A stretch of DNA of 64,000 nt from Streptomyces anulatus (lineage in GTDB: Bacteria > Actinomycetota > Actinomycetes > Streptomycetales > Streptomycetaceae), in the NCBI RefSeq assembly GCF_014650675.1, contig NZ_BMVK01000003.1, positions 434,001-498,000 on the forward strand. The letters are read 5' to 3'. The notes under the pieces are model-generated. The model did no database searches and was not told where the DNA came from. It was given only the letters and a program-made list of their open reading frames with translations. Positions 1-7,535 of this stretch are shown piece after piece. Numbering within the stretch: the stretch's first letter is position 1; each line of letters starts with the position of its first letter. The position numbers and the translations under genes are program-made.

Positions 1-246
1 GGCCAGGGTGGATACGGCGGCGGCCAGCAGGGCGGCGGCAACTGGGGCGGCGGTCCCGGTGGCGGTGGCCAGCAGGGCGGCGGCGGTGCACCCGCCGACG
101 ACCCGTGGGCGACCGGCGCGCCGGCAGGCGGCCAGGGCGGCGGGGGACAGCAGGGCGGCGGAGGCGGCTGGGGCGGAAGCTCCGGCGGTTCCGGCGGTTC
201 CGGCGGTGCCTCTGGCGGCGGCTACTCGGACGAGCCTCCCTTCTAG
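1..246 (+). CDS. ssb: Single-stranded DNA-binding protein, C-terminal tail (partial)
   Basis: The gene starts left of the window; 81 residues are visible in frame 1 and end at TAG 244-246. They form a low-complexity Gly/Gln tail with runs such as GGQQGGG and end in the acidic tip SDEPPF. In bacterial SSB that tip binds partner replication and repair proteins, and actinobacterial SSBs have long Gly-rich linkers before it. The oligonucleotide-binding fold itself is not in the window. Position supports the call: ssb directly upstream of rpsR and rplI is the usual actinobacterial order, with a 43-base gap to rpsR. An open frame also exists in another register here (from base 8), but it lacks the tip and is a shadow. 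Confidence 0.9.
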   Translation, partial: GQGGYGGGQQGGGNWGGGPGGGGQQGGGGAPADDPWATGAPAGGQGGGGQQGGGGGWGGSSGGSGGSGGASGGGYSDEPPF

Positions 247-289
247 GGCTGCTCGTACCCCCACTTCTTGATCACACAGGAGAAACACC

Positions 290-526
290 ATGGCGAAGCC
301 GCCTGTGCGCAAGCCTAAGAAGAAGGTCTGCGCGTTCTGCAAGGACAAGACCCAGTACGTGGACTACAAGGACACGAACATGCTGCGGAAGTTCATTTCC
401 GACCGCGGCAAGATCCGTGCCCGCCGCGTCACCGGCAACTGCACGCAGCACCAGCGTGACGTCGCCACGGCTGTCAAGAACAGCCGTGAGATGGCGCTGC
501 TGCCCTACACGTCCACCGCGCGATAA
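290..526 (+). CDS. rpsR: 30S ribosomal protein S18 (zinc-ribbon form)
   Basis: A 78-residue S18, the usual family length, with a basic N-terminus and the conserved core around [17 protein letters not shown]. It sits in the 30S platform next to S6. Residues Cys14 and Cys17 (CAFC) plus Cys51 and His54 (CTQH) form a CX2C...CX2H pattern, so this is the zinc-binding C+ type. Streptomyces and mycobacteria often also carry a zinc-free paralogue that replaces it when zinc is scarce (family knowledge; not visible here). The ATG is preceded by AGGAG at a good distance. The gene lies 43 bases after ssb and 18 bases before rplI, so ssb-rpsR-rplI are very likely co-transcribed. Confidence 0.96.
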   Translation: MAKPPVRKPKKKVCAFCKDKTQYVDYKDTNMLRKFISDRGKIRARRVTGNCTQHQRDVATAVKNSREMALLPYTSTAR

Positions 527-544
527 GGGAAGGGTGACAAGAGC

Positions 545-991
545 ATGAAGATCATCCTCACCCACGAGGTCTCCGGCCTCGGCACCGCCGGCGACGTCGT
601 CGACGTCAAGGACGGGTACGCCCGTAACTACCTGGTTCCGCGTGGCTTCGCCATTCGCTGGACCAAGGGCGGCGAGAAGGACGTGGCGCAGATCCGCCGC
701 GCCCGCAAGATCCACGAGATCGCGACGATCGAGCAGGCCAACGAGATCAAGGCCAAGCTCGAGGGCGTGAAGGTCCGTCTGGCTGTTCGCTCCGGCGACG
801 CCGGCCGTCTCTTCGGCTCGGTCACCCCGGCCGACGTCGCTGCGGCGATCAAGGCTGCCGGTGGTCCCGACGTCGACAAGCGTCGCGTCGAGCTCGGCTC
901 GCCGATCAAGACGCTCGGCGGACACCAGGTGTCCGTCCGTCTGCACCCCGAGGTCGCAGCGAAGCTCGGCGTCGAGGTCGTTGCTGCCTAA
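545..991 (+). CDS. rplI: 50S ribosomal protein L9
   Basis: The 148-residue product has the L9 layout: an N-terminal 23S rRNA-binding domain beginning [19 protein letters not shown] and containing the signature [13 protein letters not shown], a long central helix (about residues 45-78), and a C-terminal rRNA-binding domain ending in the [13 protein letters not shown] region. L9 sits at the base of the L1 stalk. The ATG is preceded by the purine-rich GAAGGGTGACAAGAGC. It is the last gene of the ssb-rpsR-rplI group, because a strong hairpin terminator follows 25 bases after the stop and the next gene is on the other strand. Confidence 0.97.
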   Translation: MKIILTHEVSGLGTAGDVVDVKDGYARNYLVPRGFAIRWTKGGEKDVAQIRRARKIHEIATIEQANEIKAKLEGVKVRLAVRSGDAGRLFGSVTPADVAAAIKAAGGPDVDKRRVELGSPIKTLGGHQVSVRLHPEVAAKLGVEVVAA

Positions 992-1015
992 GGGCAGAGC
1001 TCAGCTGAGTCAGTG

Positions 1016-1044
1016 AAGGGCCGCACCCGTTGGGTGCGGCCCTT
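1016..1044 (+). terminator. Rho-independent-type terminator of ssb-rpsR-rplI
   Basis: A perfect 13-bp inverted repeat (1016-1028 with 1032-1044, arm AAGGGCCGCACCC) around a 3-base loop, followed by CCTGTCTTTC. It lies just after rplI and could also stop transcripts from the convergent MATE gene. Confidence 0.85.
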
Positions 1045-1079
1045 CCTGTCTTTCGGGGCTTGTCTTTCGGGATGCGCGG

Positions 1080-1095
1080 TGTTTCACGTGAAACA
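1080..1095. promoter_or_regulatory. parS: parS (ParB-binding) site 1
   Basis: Perfect palindrome GTTTCACGTGAAAC at 1081-1094 with T/A flanks. This is the consensus ParB site of Streptomyces, where many copies cluster around oriC. It is 9 bases from a second identical site. Confidence 0.92.
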
Positions 1096-1102
1096 GGCAG
1101 CC

Positions 1103-1118
1103 TGTTTCACGTGAAACA
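1103..1118. promoter_or_regulatory. parS: parS (ParB-binding) site 2
   Basis: Second perfect GTTTCACGTGAAAC (1104-1117), 23 bp centre to centre from the first, so the two lie about two helical turns apart. Both are in the gap between the rplI terminator and the end of the convergent exporter gene. Confidence 0.92.
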
Positions 1119-1136
1119 CGCCGTGCAGCGTGCGGA

Positions 1137-2483
1137 TCAGCGCGTGGCTCCGGTGACGATCCACCGGCCCGACCGGGTACGCAGCCAGAGCGTGACGAGG
1201 CGGACGGCCATCATCAGCGTCATCGCCCACCAGAGCGCGGTGAGCCCGCCGCCGAGGGAGGGCACAAGGAGGGCGACGGGCGCGAAGACGGCGAGCGTCA
1301 CCAGCATCGCCCAGGCGAGATAGCGCCCGTCACCGGCTCCCATCAGGACGCCGTCCAGGACGAAGACCACGCCGGCGATCGGCTGGGAGACCGCCACGAC
1401 CAGGAGCGCGGGCAGCAGGGTGTCCTTCACCGAGGGGTCGCTGGTGAAGAGCGGGATGAACAGGGGCCGGGCGAGCACGATCAGGATGCCGAGGGCGATG
1501 CCGCAACCGAGGCCCCACTCGACCATGCGGCGGCAGGCCTCGCGCGCGCCCTTCTCGTCGTTCGCCCCCAGATAGCGGCCGATGATCGCCTGCCCGGCGA
1601 TGGCGATGGCGTCCAGAGCGAAGGCGGTCAGGCTCCAGAGGGAGAGGATGATCTGGTGCGCGGCGATGTCGACGTCCCCGAGCCGTGCGGCCACGGCGGT
1701 GGCGATCATCAGGACGGCGCGCAGGGACAGGGTTCGGATCAGCAGCGGTACGCCTGCCTGCGCGCTGGCCCTGATGCCGGCCGCGTCCGGGCGGAGGGAG
1801 GCGCCGTGCCTTCGGGCCCCGCGGATCACCACGACGAGATAGGCGGCGGCCATACCGACCTGGGCGATCACCGTTCCCCACGCGGATCCGGCGATGCCGA
1901 GCCCGGCGCCGTAGACGAGGGTCACATTGAGGGCGGCGTTCACCGTGAAACCGCCGATGGCGACGTACAGCGGGGTGCGGGTGTCCTGGAGGCCGCGCAG
2001 TACGCCGGTGGCGGCGAGCACGACGAGCATGGCCGGGATGCCGAGGATGGAGATCCTCAGATAGGTGATGGCGTACGGGGCTGCCGTGTCGGACGCGCCG
2101 AAGACGTCGACGAGCCAGGGAGCCGTCGGGACCGCGAGGGCGACGACGGCTGCTCCGAGCAGTAGGGCGAGCCAGATGCCGTCCATGCCCTGGCGGATGG
2201 CGGCGGGCAGATCGCCCGCCCCGACGCGGCGGGCGACGGCCGCCGTGGTCGCGTAGGCGAGGAAGACGAAGATGCTCACGGCCGTCATCAGGAGGGCTGC
2301 GGCGATGCCGAGGCCGGCCAGTTGCGGGGTGCCGAGGTGGCCGACGACGGCACTGTCGACCATCACGAACAGGGGCTCGGCGACGAGGGCGCCGAATGCC
2401 GGGACGGCTAGGGCGATGATCTCGCGGTCGTGCCGTCGGCGGCCGTTCTTCGGGGTCGCGGGGGCCTTGGTCATGGGGGTCAA
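1137..2483 (-). CDS. MATE-family efflux protein (DinF-like)
   Basis: The 448-residue product has about 12 hydrophobic segments and MATE hallmarks near the N-terminus (residues about 22-60: AVPAFGALVAEPLFVMVDSAVVG and then GHLGTPQLAGLG). MATE proteins export drugs and other cations using H+ or Na+ gradients. This one resembles the DinF branch. The chosen start is TTG at 2483, because GGAAG stands 6 bases upstream. An ATG at 2474 (residue 4) has no well-spaced ribosome site and is the alternative. The gene is convergent with rplI, and the 449-base gap on its upstream side is shared with dnaB, which is transcribed divergently. The substrate cannot be read from the sequence. Confidence 0.9.
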   Translation of the reverse strand: MTPMTKAPATPKNGRRRHDREIIALAVPAFGALVAEPLFVMVDSAVVGHLGTPQLAGLGIAAALLMTAVSIFVFLAYATTAAVARRVGAGDLPAAIRQGMDGIWLALLLGAAVVALAVPTAPWLVDVFGASDTAAPYAITYLRISILGIPAMLVVLAATGVLRGLQDTRTPLYVAIGGFTVNAALNVTLVYGAGLGIAGSAWGTVIAQVGMAAAYLVVVIRGARRHGASLRPDAAGIRASAQAGVPLLIRTLSLRAVLMIATAVAARLGDVDIAAHQIILSLWSLTAFALDAIAIAGQAIIGRYLGANDEKGAREACRRMVEWGLGCGIALGILIVLARPLFIPLFTSDPSVKDTLLPALLVVAVSQPIAGVVFVLDGVLMGAGDGRYLAWAMLVTLAVFAPVALLVPSLGGGLTALWWAMTLMMAVRLVTLWLRTRSGRWIVTGATR

Positions 2484-2662
2484 TCTAATCTTCCACAGGT
2501 AAGAGATGCAATTGGTCTACGGCCCTTACTTTCGTCCCCGTGGGGCGTTCCTCTCCGCGCCGTTTGCGGTGATCTTGAAATGAGTGCGAAAGTTTTTCTC
2601 CCCCACAGTCAGTGGATGGAGAATGCCCAGGTCAGAGTGGTCACGCCGCAGTCGCTATGAGT

Positions 2663-2751
2663 TTGTCCACAGTGCTGTCCCCCGGTCCGTGCACAGGTTC
2701 GGCAGGGTTCTCCACAGCATCTGGTCCGTCGTCCACATGCCCTGTGGATAA
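2663..2751. promoter_or_regulatory. Cluster of DnaA-box-like 9-mers upstream of dnaB
   Basis: Four sites in 89 bases: TTGTCCACA (2663-2671, the Streptomyces-preferred box), TTCTCCACA (2708-2716) and TCGTCCACA (2729-2737) on the + strand, and TTATCCACA on the - strand (2743-2751, the classical box). They end 5 bases before the -35 of the proposed dnaB promoter. DnaA binding here is inferred. Confidence 0.6.
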
Positions 2752-2756
2752 CCAGA

Positions 2757-2785
2757 TTGGCTGACGGTGCGGAGGGGCCTACCGT
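2757..2785 (+). promoter_or_regulatory. Candidate dnaB promoter
   Basis: A -35-like TTGGCT (2757-2762), a 17-base spacer and a -10-like TACCGT (2780-2785). This would give a leader of about 140 bases before the GTG start of dnaB. The rest of the 2484-2932 gap shows no gene. Confidence 0.45.
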
Positions 2786-2932
2786 GGTGCGGCGCCCGCA
2801 CTCCGTTCCGGCACCGGAATCCACCGAACCAGATGCTCCGGAAGTGGAGTCGGGCGACCTGTTTGTCGGTGCCGTGCCGTAAGAAAGAGTGGCACGGCTA
2901 GGTCCGCGATGCGGACGGGAGGAGGCGGCCCG

Positions 2933-4408
2933 GTGAGCATTCCCGAGCCTTTGGACGACCCCTGGACCGAGACCGGCCCCGGGGACCGTCTGCCTGTCTC
3001 CCGGCAGCGTCGCGGGGACCGCAAGGGGCGTGAGGACCGCCACGACCGCGGCTCGGACGAGGCCTGGGAGGGCGGCTCCCCCGGGTTCGAGCGGGTGCCG
3101 CCCCAGGATCTCGACGCCGAGCAGTCGGTCCTCGGCGGCATGCTGCTGTCCAAGGACGCCATCGCGGACGTCGTGGAGATCATCAAGGGGCACGACTTCT
3201 ACCGCCCCGCCCACGAGACCGTCTACACGGCGATCCTCGACCTCTACGCCAAGGGCGAGCCGGCCGACCCGATCACGGTCGCCGCCGAGCTGGTCAAACG
3301 CGGAGAGATCACCAAGGTCGGCGGAGCGCCGTATCTGCACACCCTGGTGCAGTCCGTGCCCACCGCGGCCAACGCCTCGTACTACGCGGAGATCGTCCAC
3401 GAGCGGGCGGTGCTCCGGCGGCTGGTCGAGGCGGGCACGAAGATCACGCAGATGGGATACGCGGCCGACGGGGACGTCGACGAGATCGTCAACTCCGCGC
3501 AGGCCGAGATCTACGCGGTCACCGAGCAGCGCACCAGCGAGGACTACCTCCCCCTCGGCGACATCATGGAGGGCGCGCTCGACGAGATCGAGGCCATCGG
3601 TTCGCGCAGCGGTGAGATGACCGGTGTGCCGACGGGCTTCACGGACCTCGACGCCCTGACGAACGGCATGCACCCCGGCCAGATGATCGTCATCGCGGCC
3701 CGTCCGGCCATGGGTAAGTCCACGCTGGCGCTGGACTTCGCGCGCGCCGCGTCGATCAAGAACAACCTGCCCAGCGTCATCTTCTCCCTCGAAATGGGGC
3801 GCAACGAGATCGCGATGCGTCTGCTGTCGGCCGAGGCGCGGGTCGCCCTGCACCACATGCGGTCCGGCACGATGACGGACGAGGACTGGACGCGGCTAGC
3901 GCGCCGGATGCCCGAGGTCTCGGCCGCCCCGCTCTACATCGACGACTCCCCCAACCTGTCGATGATGGAGATCCGTGCGAAGTGCCGCCGGCTCAAGCAG
4001 CGCAACGACATCAAGCTCGTGATCATCGACTATCTGCAGCTGATGCAGGCCGGTGGGTCGAAGCGGTCCGAGAGTCGTCAGCAGGAGGTCTCGGACATGT
4101 CCCGAAACCTGAAGCTGCTGGCCAAGGAGCTGGAAGTCCCGGTGATCGCGCTCTCGCAGCTGAACCGTGGTCCCGAGCAGCGCACGGACAAGAAGCCGAT
4201 GGTGTCCGACCTGCGTGAGTCCGGCTCCATCGAGCAGGACGCCGACATGGTCATCCTGCTCCACCGCGAGGACGCGTACGAGAAGGAGTCACCGCGCGCC
4301 GGCGAGGCCGACATCATCGTCGGCAAGCACCGTAACGGCCCGACGGCCACCATCACCGTGGCGTTCCAGGGCCACTACTCGCGCTTCGTGGACATGGCGC
4401 AGACCTGA
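2933..4408 (+). CDS. dnaB: Replicative DNA helicase DnaB
   Basis: A 491-residue hexameric helicase that unwinds DNA ahead of the fork. An acidic and arginine-rich N-terminal extension (about 45 residues) precedes the primase-interacting domain, which begins ERVPPQDLDAEQSVLGGMLL. The RecA-like ATPase domain follows, with Walker A ARPAMGKST (Lys262), Walker B VIIDYLQLM, and the conserved DLRESGSIEQDAD and KHRNGPT motifs near the C-terminus. The sequence is continuous with no intein, unlike some mycobacterial DnaB genes. I chose GTG 2933 because GGAGG lies 10 bases upstream. An in-frame ATG at 2909 would add 8 residues without a good ribosome site. The gene stands alone behind its own promoter and DnaA-box cluster. 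Confidence 0.97.
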   Translation: MSIPEPLDDPWTETGPGDRLPVSRQRRGDRKGREDRHDRGSDEAWEGGSPGFERVPPQDLDAEQSVLGGMLLSKDAIADVVEIIKGHDFYRPAHETVYTAILDLYAKGEPADPITVAAELVKRGEITKVGGAPYLHTLVQSVPTAANASYYAEIVHERAVLRRLVEAGTKITQMGYAADGDVDEIVNSAQAEIYAVTEQRTSEDYLPLGDIMEGALDEIEAIGSRSGEMTGVPTGFTDLDALTNGMHPGQMIVIAARPAMGKSTLALDFARAASIKNNLPSVIFSLEMGRNEIAMRLLSAEARVALHHMRSGTMTDEDWTRLARRMPEVSAAPLYIDDSPNLSMMEIRAKCRRLKQRNDIKLVIIDYLQLMQAGGSKRSESRQQEVSDMSRNLKLLAKELEVPVIALSQLNRGPEQRTDKKPMVSDLRESGSIEQDADMVILLHREDAYEKESPRAGEADIIVGKHRNGPTATITVAFQGHYSRFVDMAQT

Positions 4409-4497
4409 CGGATGCCCGTGCCCGCGGTTGGACGTCGCCCGCCGGACGGCGAAAACTCGTTCGACAGGCCGGGGCCGAGTCGTCATGATCCGCACTT

Positions 4498-5211
4498 GTG
4501 ACGACTCCGAAGCAGCTCCTGGTCCTGGCCGCCGCCCGCAACAACGCGGAGTGGTGCACGGCGATGAGCCGAACGCACGGCTCGACGGGTGAGTTCGGGG
4601 CACATGCCTGGGCCGCTGCGTCTCGCACGCCGCTGTACTACCCCGACGCGGTGACGCTGGCGCCGGGCGCCGACCGGGCCGCGCTGGTGTCCCGGATCGA
4701 CACCGACGCACCCGGCGCCTCCGTCAAGGACAGCTTCGCCGATCTCGACCTGACGGAAGCCGGCTTCGAGGTGTTGTTCGAGGCGCAGTGGATCCATCGC
4801 CCGGCAGGTGCGCCCGTCCCGGCGCCGGACCTTTCCTGGGATGTGGCGGGCGATCCGGACGCGCTGCGCGCCTGGGCGCTCGCCTGGGACGACGGGGACG
4901 GCCACGCGGACCTCTTCCGGCCCGGACTTCTCGACGACCCGGCCACCTTCGTGCTCGCTGGACGCTCCGCCGACGGGCGGGTGGTCGCCGGAGCGGTGGC
5001 GAGCCGCAGTGACCAGGTGGTCGGAATCTCCAACGTCTTCGCGCCGGACGGCGGCCCCGACACGGCCTGGCCGGTCGTGCTGGACGCCGTGAACAAGCTG
5101 TTCCCCACCCTGCCGGTGGTCGGCTACGAGCAGGGGGAGGACCTGGCTGCCGCCCTCCGCCACGGCTTCGAGCCGGTCGGGCCCCTGAGGGTCTGGCTGC
5201 ACGGCCGGTAG
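4498..5211 (+). CDS. GNAT-like hypothetical protein
   Basis: A 237-residue soluble protein with a GTG start and no signal peptide or membrane segment. I recognise no named family with confidence. The C-terminal half (about residues 125-230) alternates in the manner of an N-acetyltransferase fold, with TFVLAGRSADGRVVAGAVASR followed by a shortened domain end GYEQGEDLAAALRHGFEPVG. That resembles the small acetyltransferase-like proteins common in Streptomyces, in which the last strands specify the C-terminal F-x-x-V-G-P-L motif. It begins 89 bases after dnaB and probably has its own transcript. Function unknown. Confidence 0.7.
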   Translation: MTTPKQLLVLAAARNNAEWCTAMSRTHGSTGEFGAHAWAAASRTPLYYPDAVTLAPGADRAALVSRIDTDAPGASVKDSFADLDLTEAGFEVLFEAQWIHRPAGAPVPAPDLSWDVAGDPDALRAWALAWDDGDGHADLFRPGLLDDPATFVLAGRSADGRVVAGAVASRSDQVVGISNVFAPDGGPDTAWPVVLDAVNKLFPTLPVVGYEQGEDLAAALRHGFEPVGPLRVWLHGR

Positions 5212-5288
5212 CCACACCGGAACAGAACACTCCGACTGCCGGACGCGCAGCCCGGTCGAGGGGCATCGGTCGGAAGCGTTCCGGACTC

Positions 5289-6008
5289 TCAGCCGTTCGC
5301 CAGGGTGCGGGCGAGGAGAGGGAGCAGCCGGTCCCAGTGGAGCCGCAGTCCGGCCGGGTCGAAGGCGTCGGTGTCGGACATGGTGAAGCCGTGGACCGTG
5401 CCGGGGTAGATCTCGGAGGTGTAGCCGACCCTCGCGGCGTCCAGCGACCGGTTGAGTCCGCCGAGTGCCTCGGGCGTGATGTCCGTCGCCGCGTGGCCGA
5501 AGTGGATCTCGGCGGTGAGACGGCGCAGGCTGTCGGGCCCGTCGGCCGCGACGGGGGCGTGGAACGCGGCGAGGGCGGCCACCTGCCCGGGGTGGGCCGC
5601 GGCGGTGCGTGTCGCCAGGAGGCCGCCGATGCAGTAGCCGGTCACCGCGACCGGTCCGGTGCTCACCTCGGGCTGGGCCGTGAGGAACGTGAGGTAGGAG
5701 TCGGCGTCACGCAGGACGCGTTCGGCTGTGAGTGCCTCGATCAAGGGCATCAGCCGGCCGACGAGCGCGGGCCGGTCCTCTTCTCCGATGTGCTCGGGAA
5801 GGTCGATGAGCGGTGTCGGCCCGTCCCTGTAGAAGAAGTTGGGGACGAGCACGTAGTACCCGTGCCCGGCGAGTTCGCGGGCCATCTCCCGCAGTGCGGG
5901 CCGGATGCCGAAGGCGTCCGCGTACATCAGCACCCCGGGGTGCCGCTCGCCGTCTTCGGGGAAGGCGGCGAAGGCGTCCGCCGAACCGTCCGTCGTGGGG
6001 ATCTGCAT
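5289..6008 (-). CDS. Dienelactone hydrolase family protein
   Basis: A 239-residue alpha/beta hydrolase of the dienelactone hydrolase family. The nucleophile elbow is GYCIGG with Cys126, so it has the cysteine nucleophile typical of this family rather than serine. The acid is probably in the FGHAATDITP stretch and the histidine in GTVHGFTM. Family members open lactones such as dienelactone, but many genomic copies have unknown substrates. The ATG at 6008 matches the normal N-terminus of the family. It lies downstream of the tetR-like gene on the same strand with a 157-base gap, so the regulator may control it. Confidence 0.85.
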   Translation of the reverse strand: MQIPTTDGSADAFAAFPEDGERHPGVLMYADAFGIRPALREMARELAGHGYYVLVPNFFYRDGPTPLIDLPEHIGEEDRPALVGRLMPLIEALTAERVLRDADSYLTFLTAQPEVSTGPVAVTGYCIGGLLATRTAAAHPGQVAALAAFHAPVAADGPDSLRRLTAEIHFGHAATDITPEALGGLNRSLDAARVGYTSEIYPGTVHGFTMSDTDAFDPAGLRLHWDRLLPLLARTLANG

Positions 6009-6165
6009 GGTCTTGGTGGGAATGGCGGATCGTCCTTCCTGAGGGAGTTCGCCGGGCCGACGTCTGTGGGGCCCACGCTTTCAGCGTGATCGTCCGCACG
6101 CAAGTGGTCTTCGCCGTAGCGGGACTTCGCCGTACCCGCCTCGCTGCTGGAGTACGGGCGGGGCC

Positions 6166-6741
6166 TTAGCCGGCGGGGATGATCCGGGTGACGACGGCCT
6201 CCACCAGGTGGTCGAGGCCGTCGTCACCGAGCATGTCCGGGAGAGTGAAGTGCTCCAGGAGGACCCCGGTCATGGCCAGGTAGAGGACCAGAACGGCGTC
6301 GGGGTCGCCCGGAAGGCCGCGGTCGCGGTGGAAGGAGAGGCTCTCCTCGAAGCCGGCGCGCACGGTTCGGGTCAGCTGGGTGCGCAGGTCGGGGCGGCGG
6401 GTCGCCTCCAGGCGGAGTTCCAGCATGGCCAGATAGCCGGTCCGGTCGTCGGTCATCCGCCGGATCAGCCAGTGCATCAGCTCGGCGACCAGCTCCCGGG
6501 AGGGGGCGGCGAGCATGATCTGCTCGACCTGGGCCGGATCCGGTGTCATCCGGCTGCTGATGCGGGCGCCGGTCTGCATCATGAGGTCGTCGCGGCTGCT
6601 GAAGTAGTTCGACGCGGTGCCCACCGGTACGCCGGCCCGGGCGTCCACGGCGCGGAAGGTGAGCCCGCGGGCGCCTTCGTGTGCGAGGACGTCGACCGCC
6701 GCGTCCGTGAGCATGACCCTGCGTTCGGGGTTCTTCGCCAT
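6166..6741 (-). CDS. TetR-family transcriptional regulator
   Basis: A 191-residue one-component regulator. The N-terminal helix-turn-helix (about residues 5-50) reads MLTDAAVDVLAHEGARGLTF, then RAGVPVGTASNYFSSRDDLM, the usual TetR pattern. The rest is the helical ligand domain. I start it at ATG 6741, which has AGGAAG 7 bases upstream; the open frame extends 15 codons further with no support. It is divergent from the DHFR-like reductase gene across a 158-base gap containing repeats that could be its operator, and it precedes the dienelactone hydrolase. The ligand is unknown. Confidence 0.88.
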   Translation of the reverse strand: MAKNPERRVMLTDAAVDVLAHEGARGLTFRAVDARAGVPVGTASNYFSSRDDLMMQTGARISSRMTPDPAQVEQIMLAAPSRELVAELMHWLIRRMTDDRTGYLAMLELRLEATRRPDLRTQLTRTVRAGFEESLSFHRDRGLPGDPDAVLVLYLAMTGVLLEHFTLPDMLGDDGLDHLVEAVVTRIIPAG

Positions 6742-6783
6742 CAGCGTTCTTCCTGCTTGTCCGGCGTCGGAAAGCGGCTTGCG

Positions 6784-6821
6784 CAACCACTACATGTGAA
6801 GCACTATACGTGACGTGGTTG
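6784..6821. promoter_or_regulatory. Candidate TetR operator region
   Basis: Outer inverted repeat CAACCAC (6784-6790) and GTGGTTG (6815-6821). Between them are two similar direct motifs, CACTACATGTG and CACTATACGTG. The region lies in the divergent gap between the tetR-like gene and the reductase gene. Operator function is inferred from position. Confidence 0.35.
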
Positions 6822-6899
6822 AGGTGCGGCACCGAGCAGTCGTGGTGGTCGCGCCGCCCGGGCCGTCCGGCCCGTGCCCATCGACGGAACGGGGAACTC

Positions 6900-7484
6900 A
6901 TGCGCAAGCTCACCTACTTCATCGCCTGCTCGATCGACGGCTTCATCGGGGATTCCAGTGGCGACGCCTCGGCGATGATGGCCTTCGTCAGCGAGGAGTT
7001 CCTCGGTTTCCTGAAGTCGGAGTACCCGGAGACCATCTCGGTCGAGGGCCGCGACATGCTCGGGTTCCACGACGCCGAGAACCAGCACTTCGACACCGTG
7101 GTCCAGGGGCGGCGGAGCTATCAGCTGGCGTTGGACGCGGACATCACCAGCCCGTACGGCCACCTTCGGGAGGTCGTGGCCTCCCGGACGCTCGCGGAGT
7201 CCCCGCACCCGAATGTCGAGCTGATCGGCGAGGACCCGGTTGCCCGGATCAGGGAGCTCAAGGCCGAGGACAGCGAGCTGGACATCTGGCTCTGCGGCGG
7301 ATCCCAGTTGGCGGGGGAGCTGCTCGACGAGATCGACGAGCTCGTGATCAAGACCTACCCGGTGGTGTACGGGGTCGGCATGCCGATGTTCGGGTCCGGT
7401 TCCGGGGTCCCCGAGTTCACCCTTGAGGGAGTGCGGACCTTCGAGAACGGCGCACTGGTCCGGACGTACCGCCGCAAGCGCTGA
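6900..7484 (+). CDS. Dihydrofolate reductase-like / RibD C-terminal domain protein
   Basis: A 194-residue single-domain protein of the DHFR/RibD-C superfamily. It opens with RKLTYFIACSIDGFIGD, typical of these NADPH-dependent reductases. It then carries VVQGRRSYQLAL and a nucleotide-binding segment LDIWLCGGSQLAGELLDEID. Near the end is the conserved PVVYGVGMPMFG. The physiological substrate of this stand-alone group is generally not known, and folate or riboflavin synthesis is not implied. The ATG at 6900 has GGGGA just upstream; the open frame reaches back to 6810 but that part overlaps the proposed operator. Divergent from the TetR gene, which may regulate it. Confidence 0.82.
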   Translation: MRKLTYFIACSIDGFIGDSSGDASAMMAFVSEEFLGFLKSEYPETISVEGRDMLGFHDAENQHFDTVVQGRRSYQLALDADITSPYGHLREVVASRTLAESPHPNVELIGEDPVARIRELKAEDSELDIWLCGGSQLAGELLDEIDELVIKTYPVVYGVGMPMFGSGSGVPEFTLEGVRTFENGALVRTYRRKR

Positions 7485-7535
7485 ACCGCGGAAAAGGGTT
7501 CGTCACGCGGTGGCCCGTCGGGTAGGGGTTGGACC

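Noticed and set aside
272..946. A 224-residue - strand frame over rpsR and rplI
   Set aside because: Both ribosomal proteins are certain, and this frame is their antisense.
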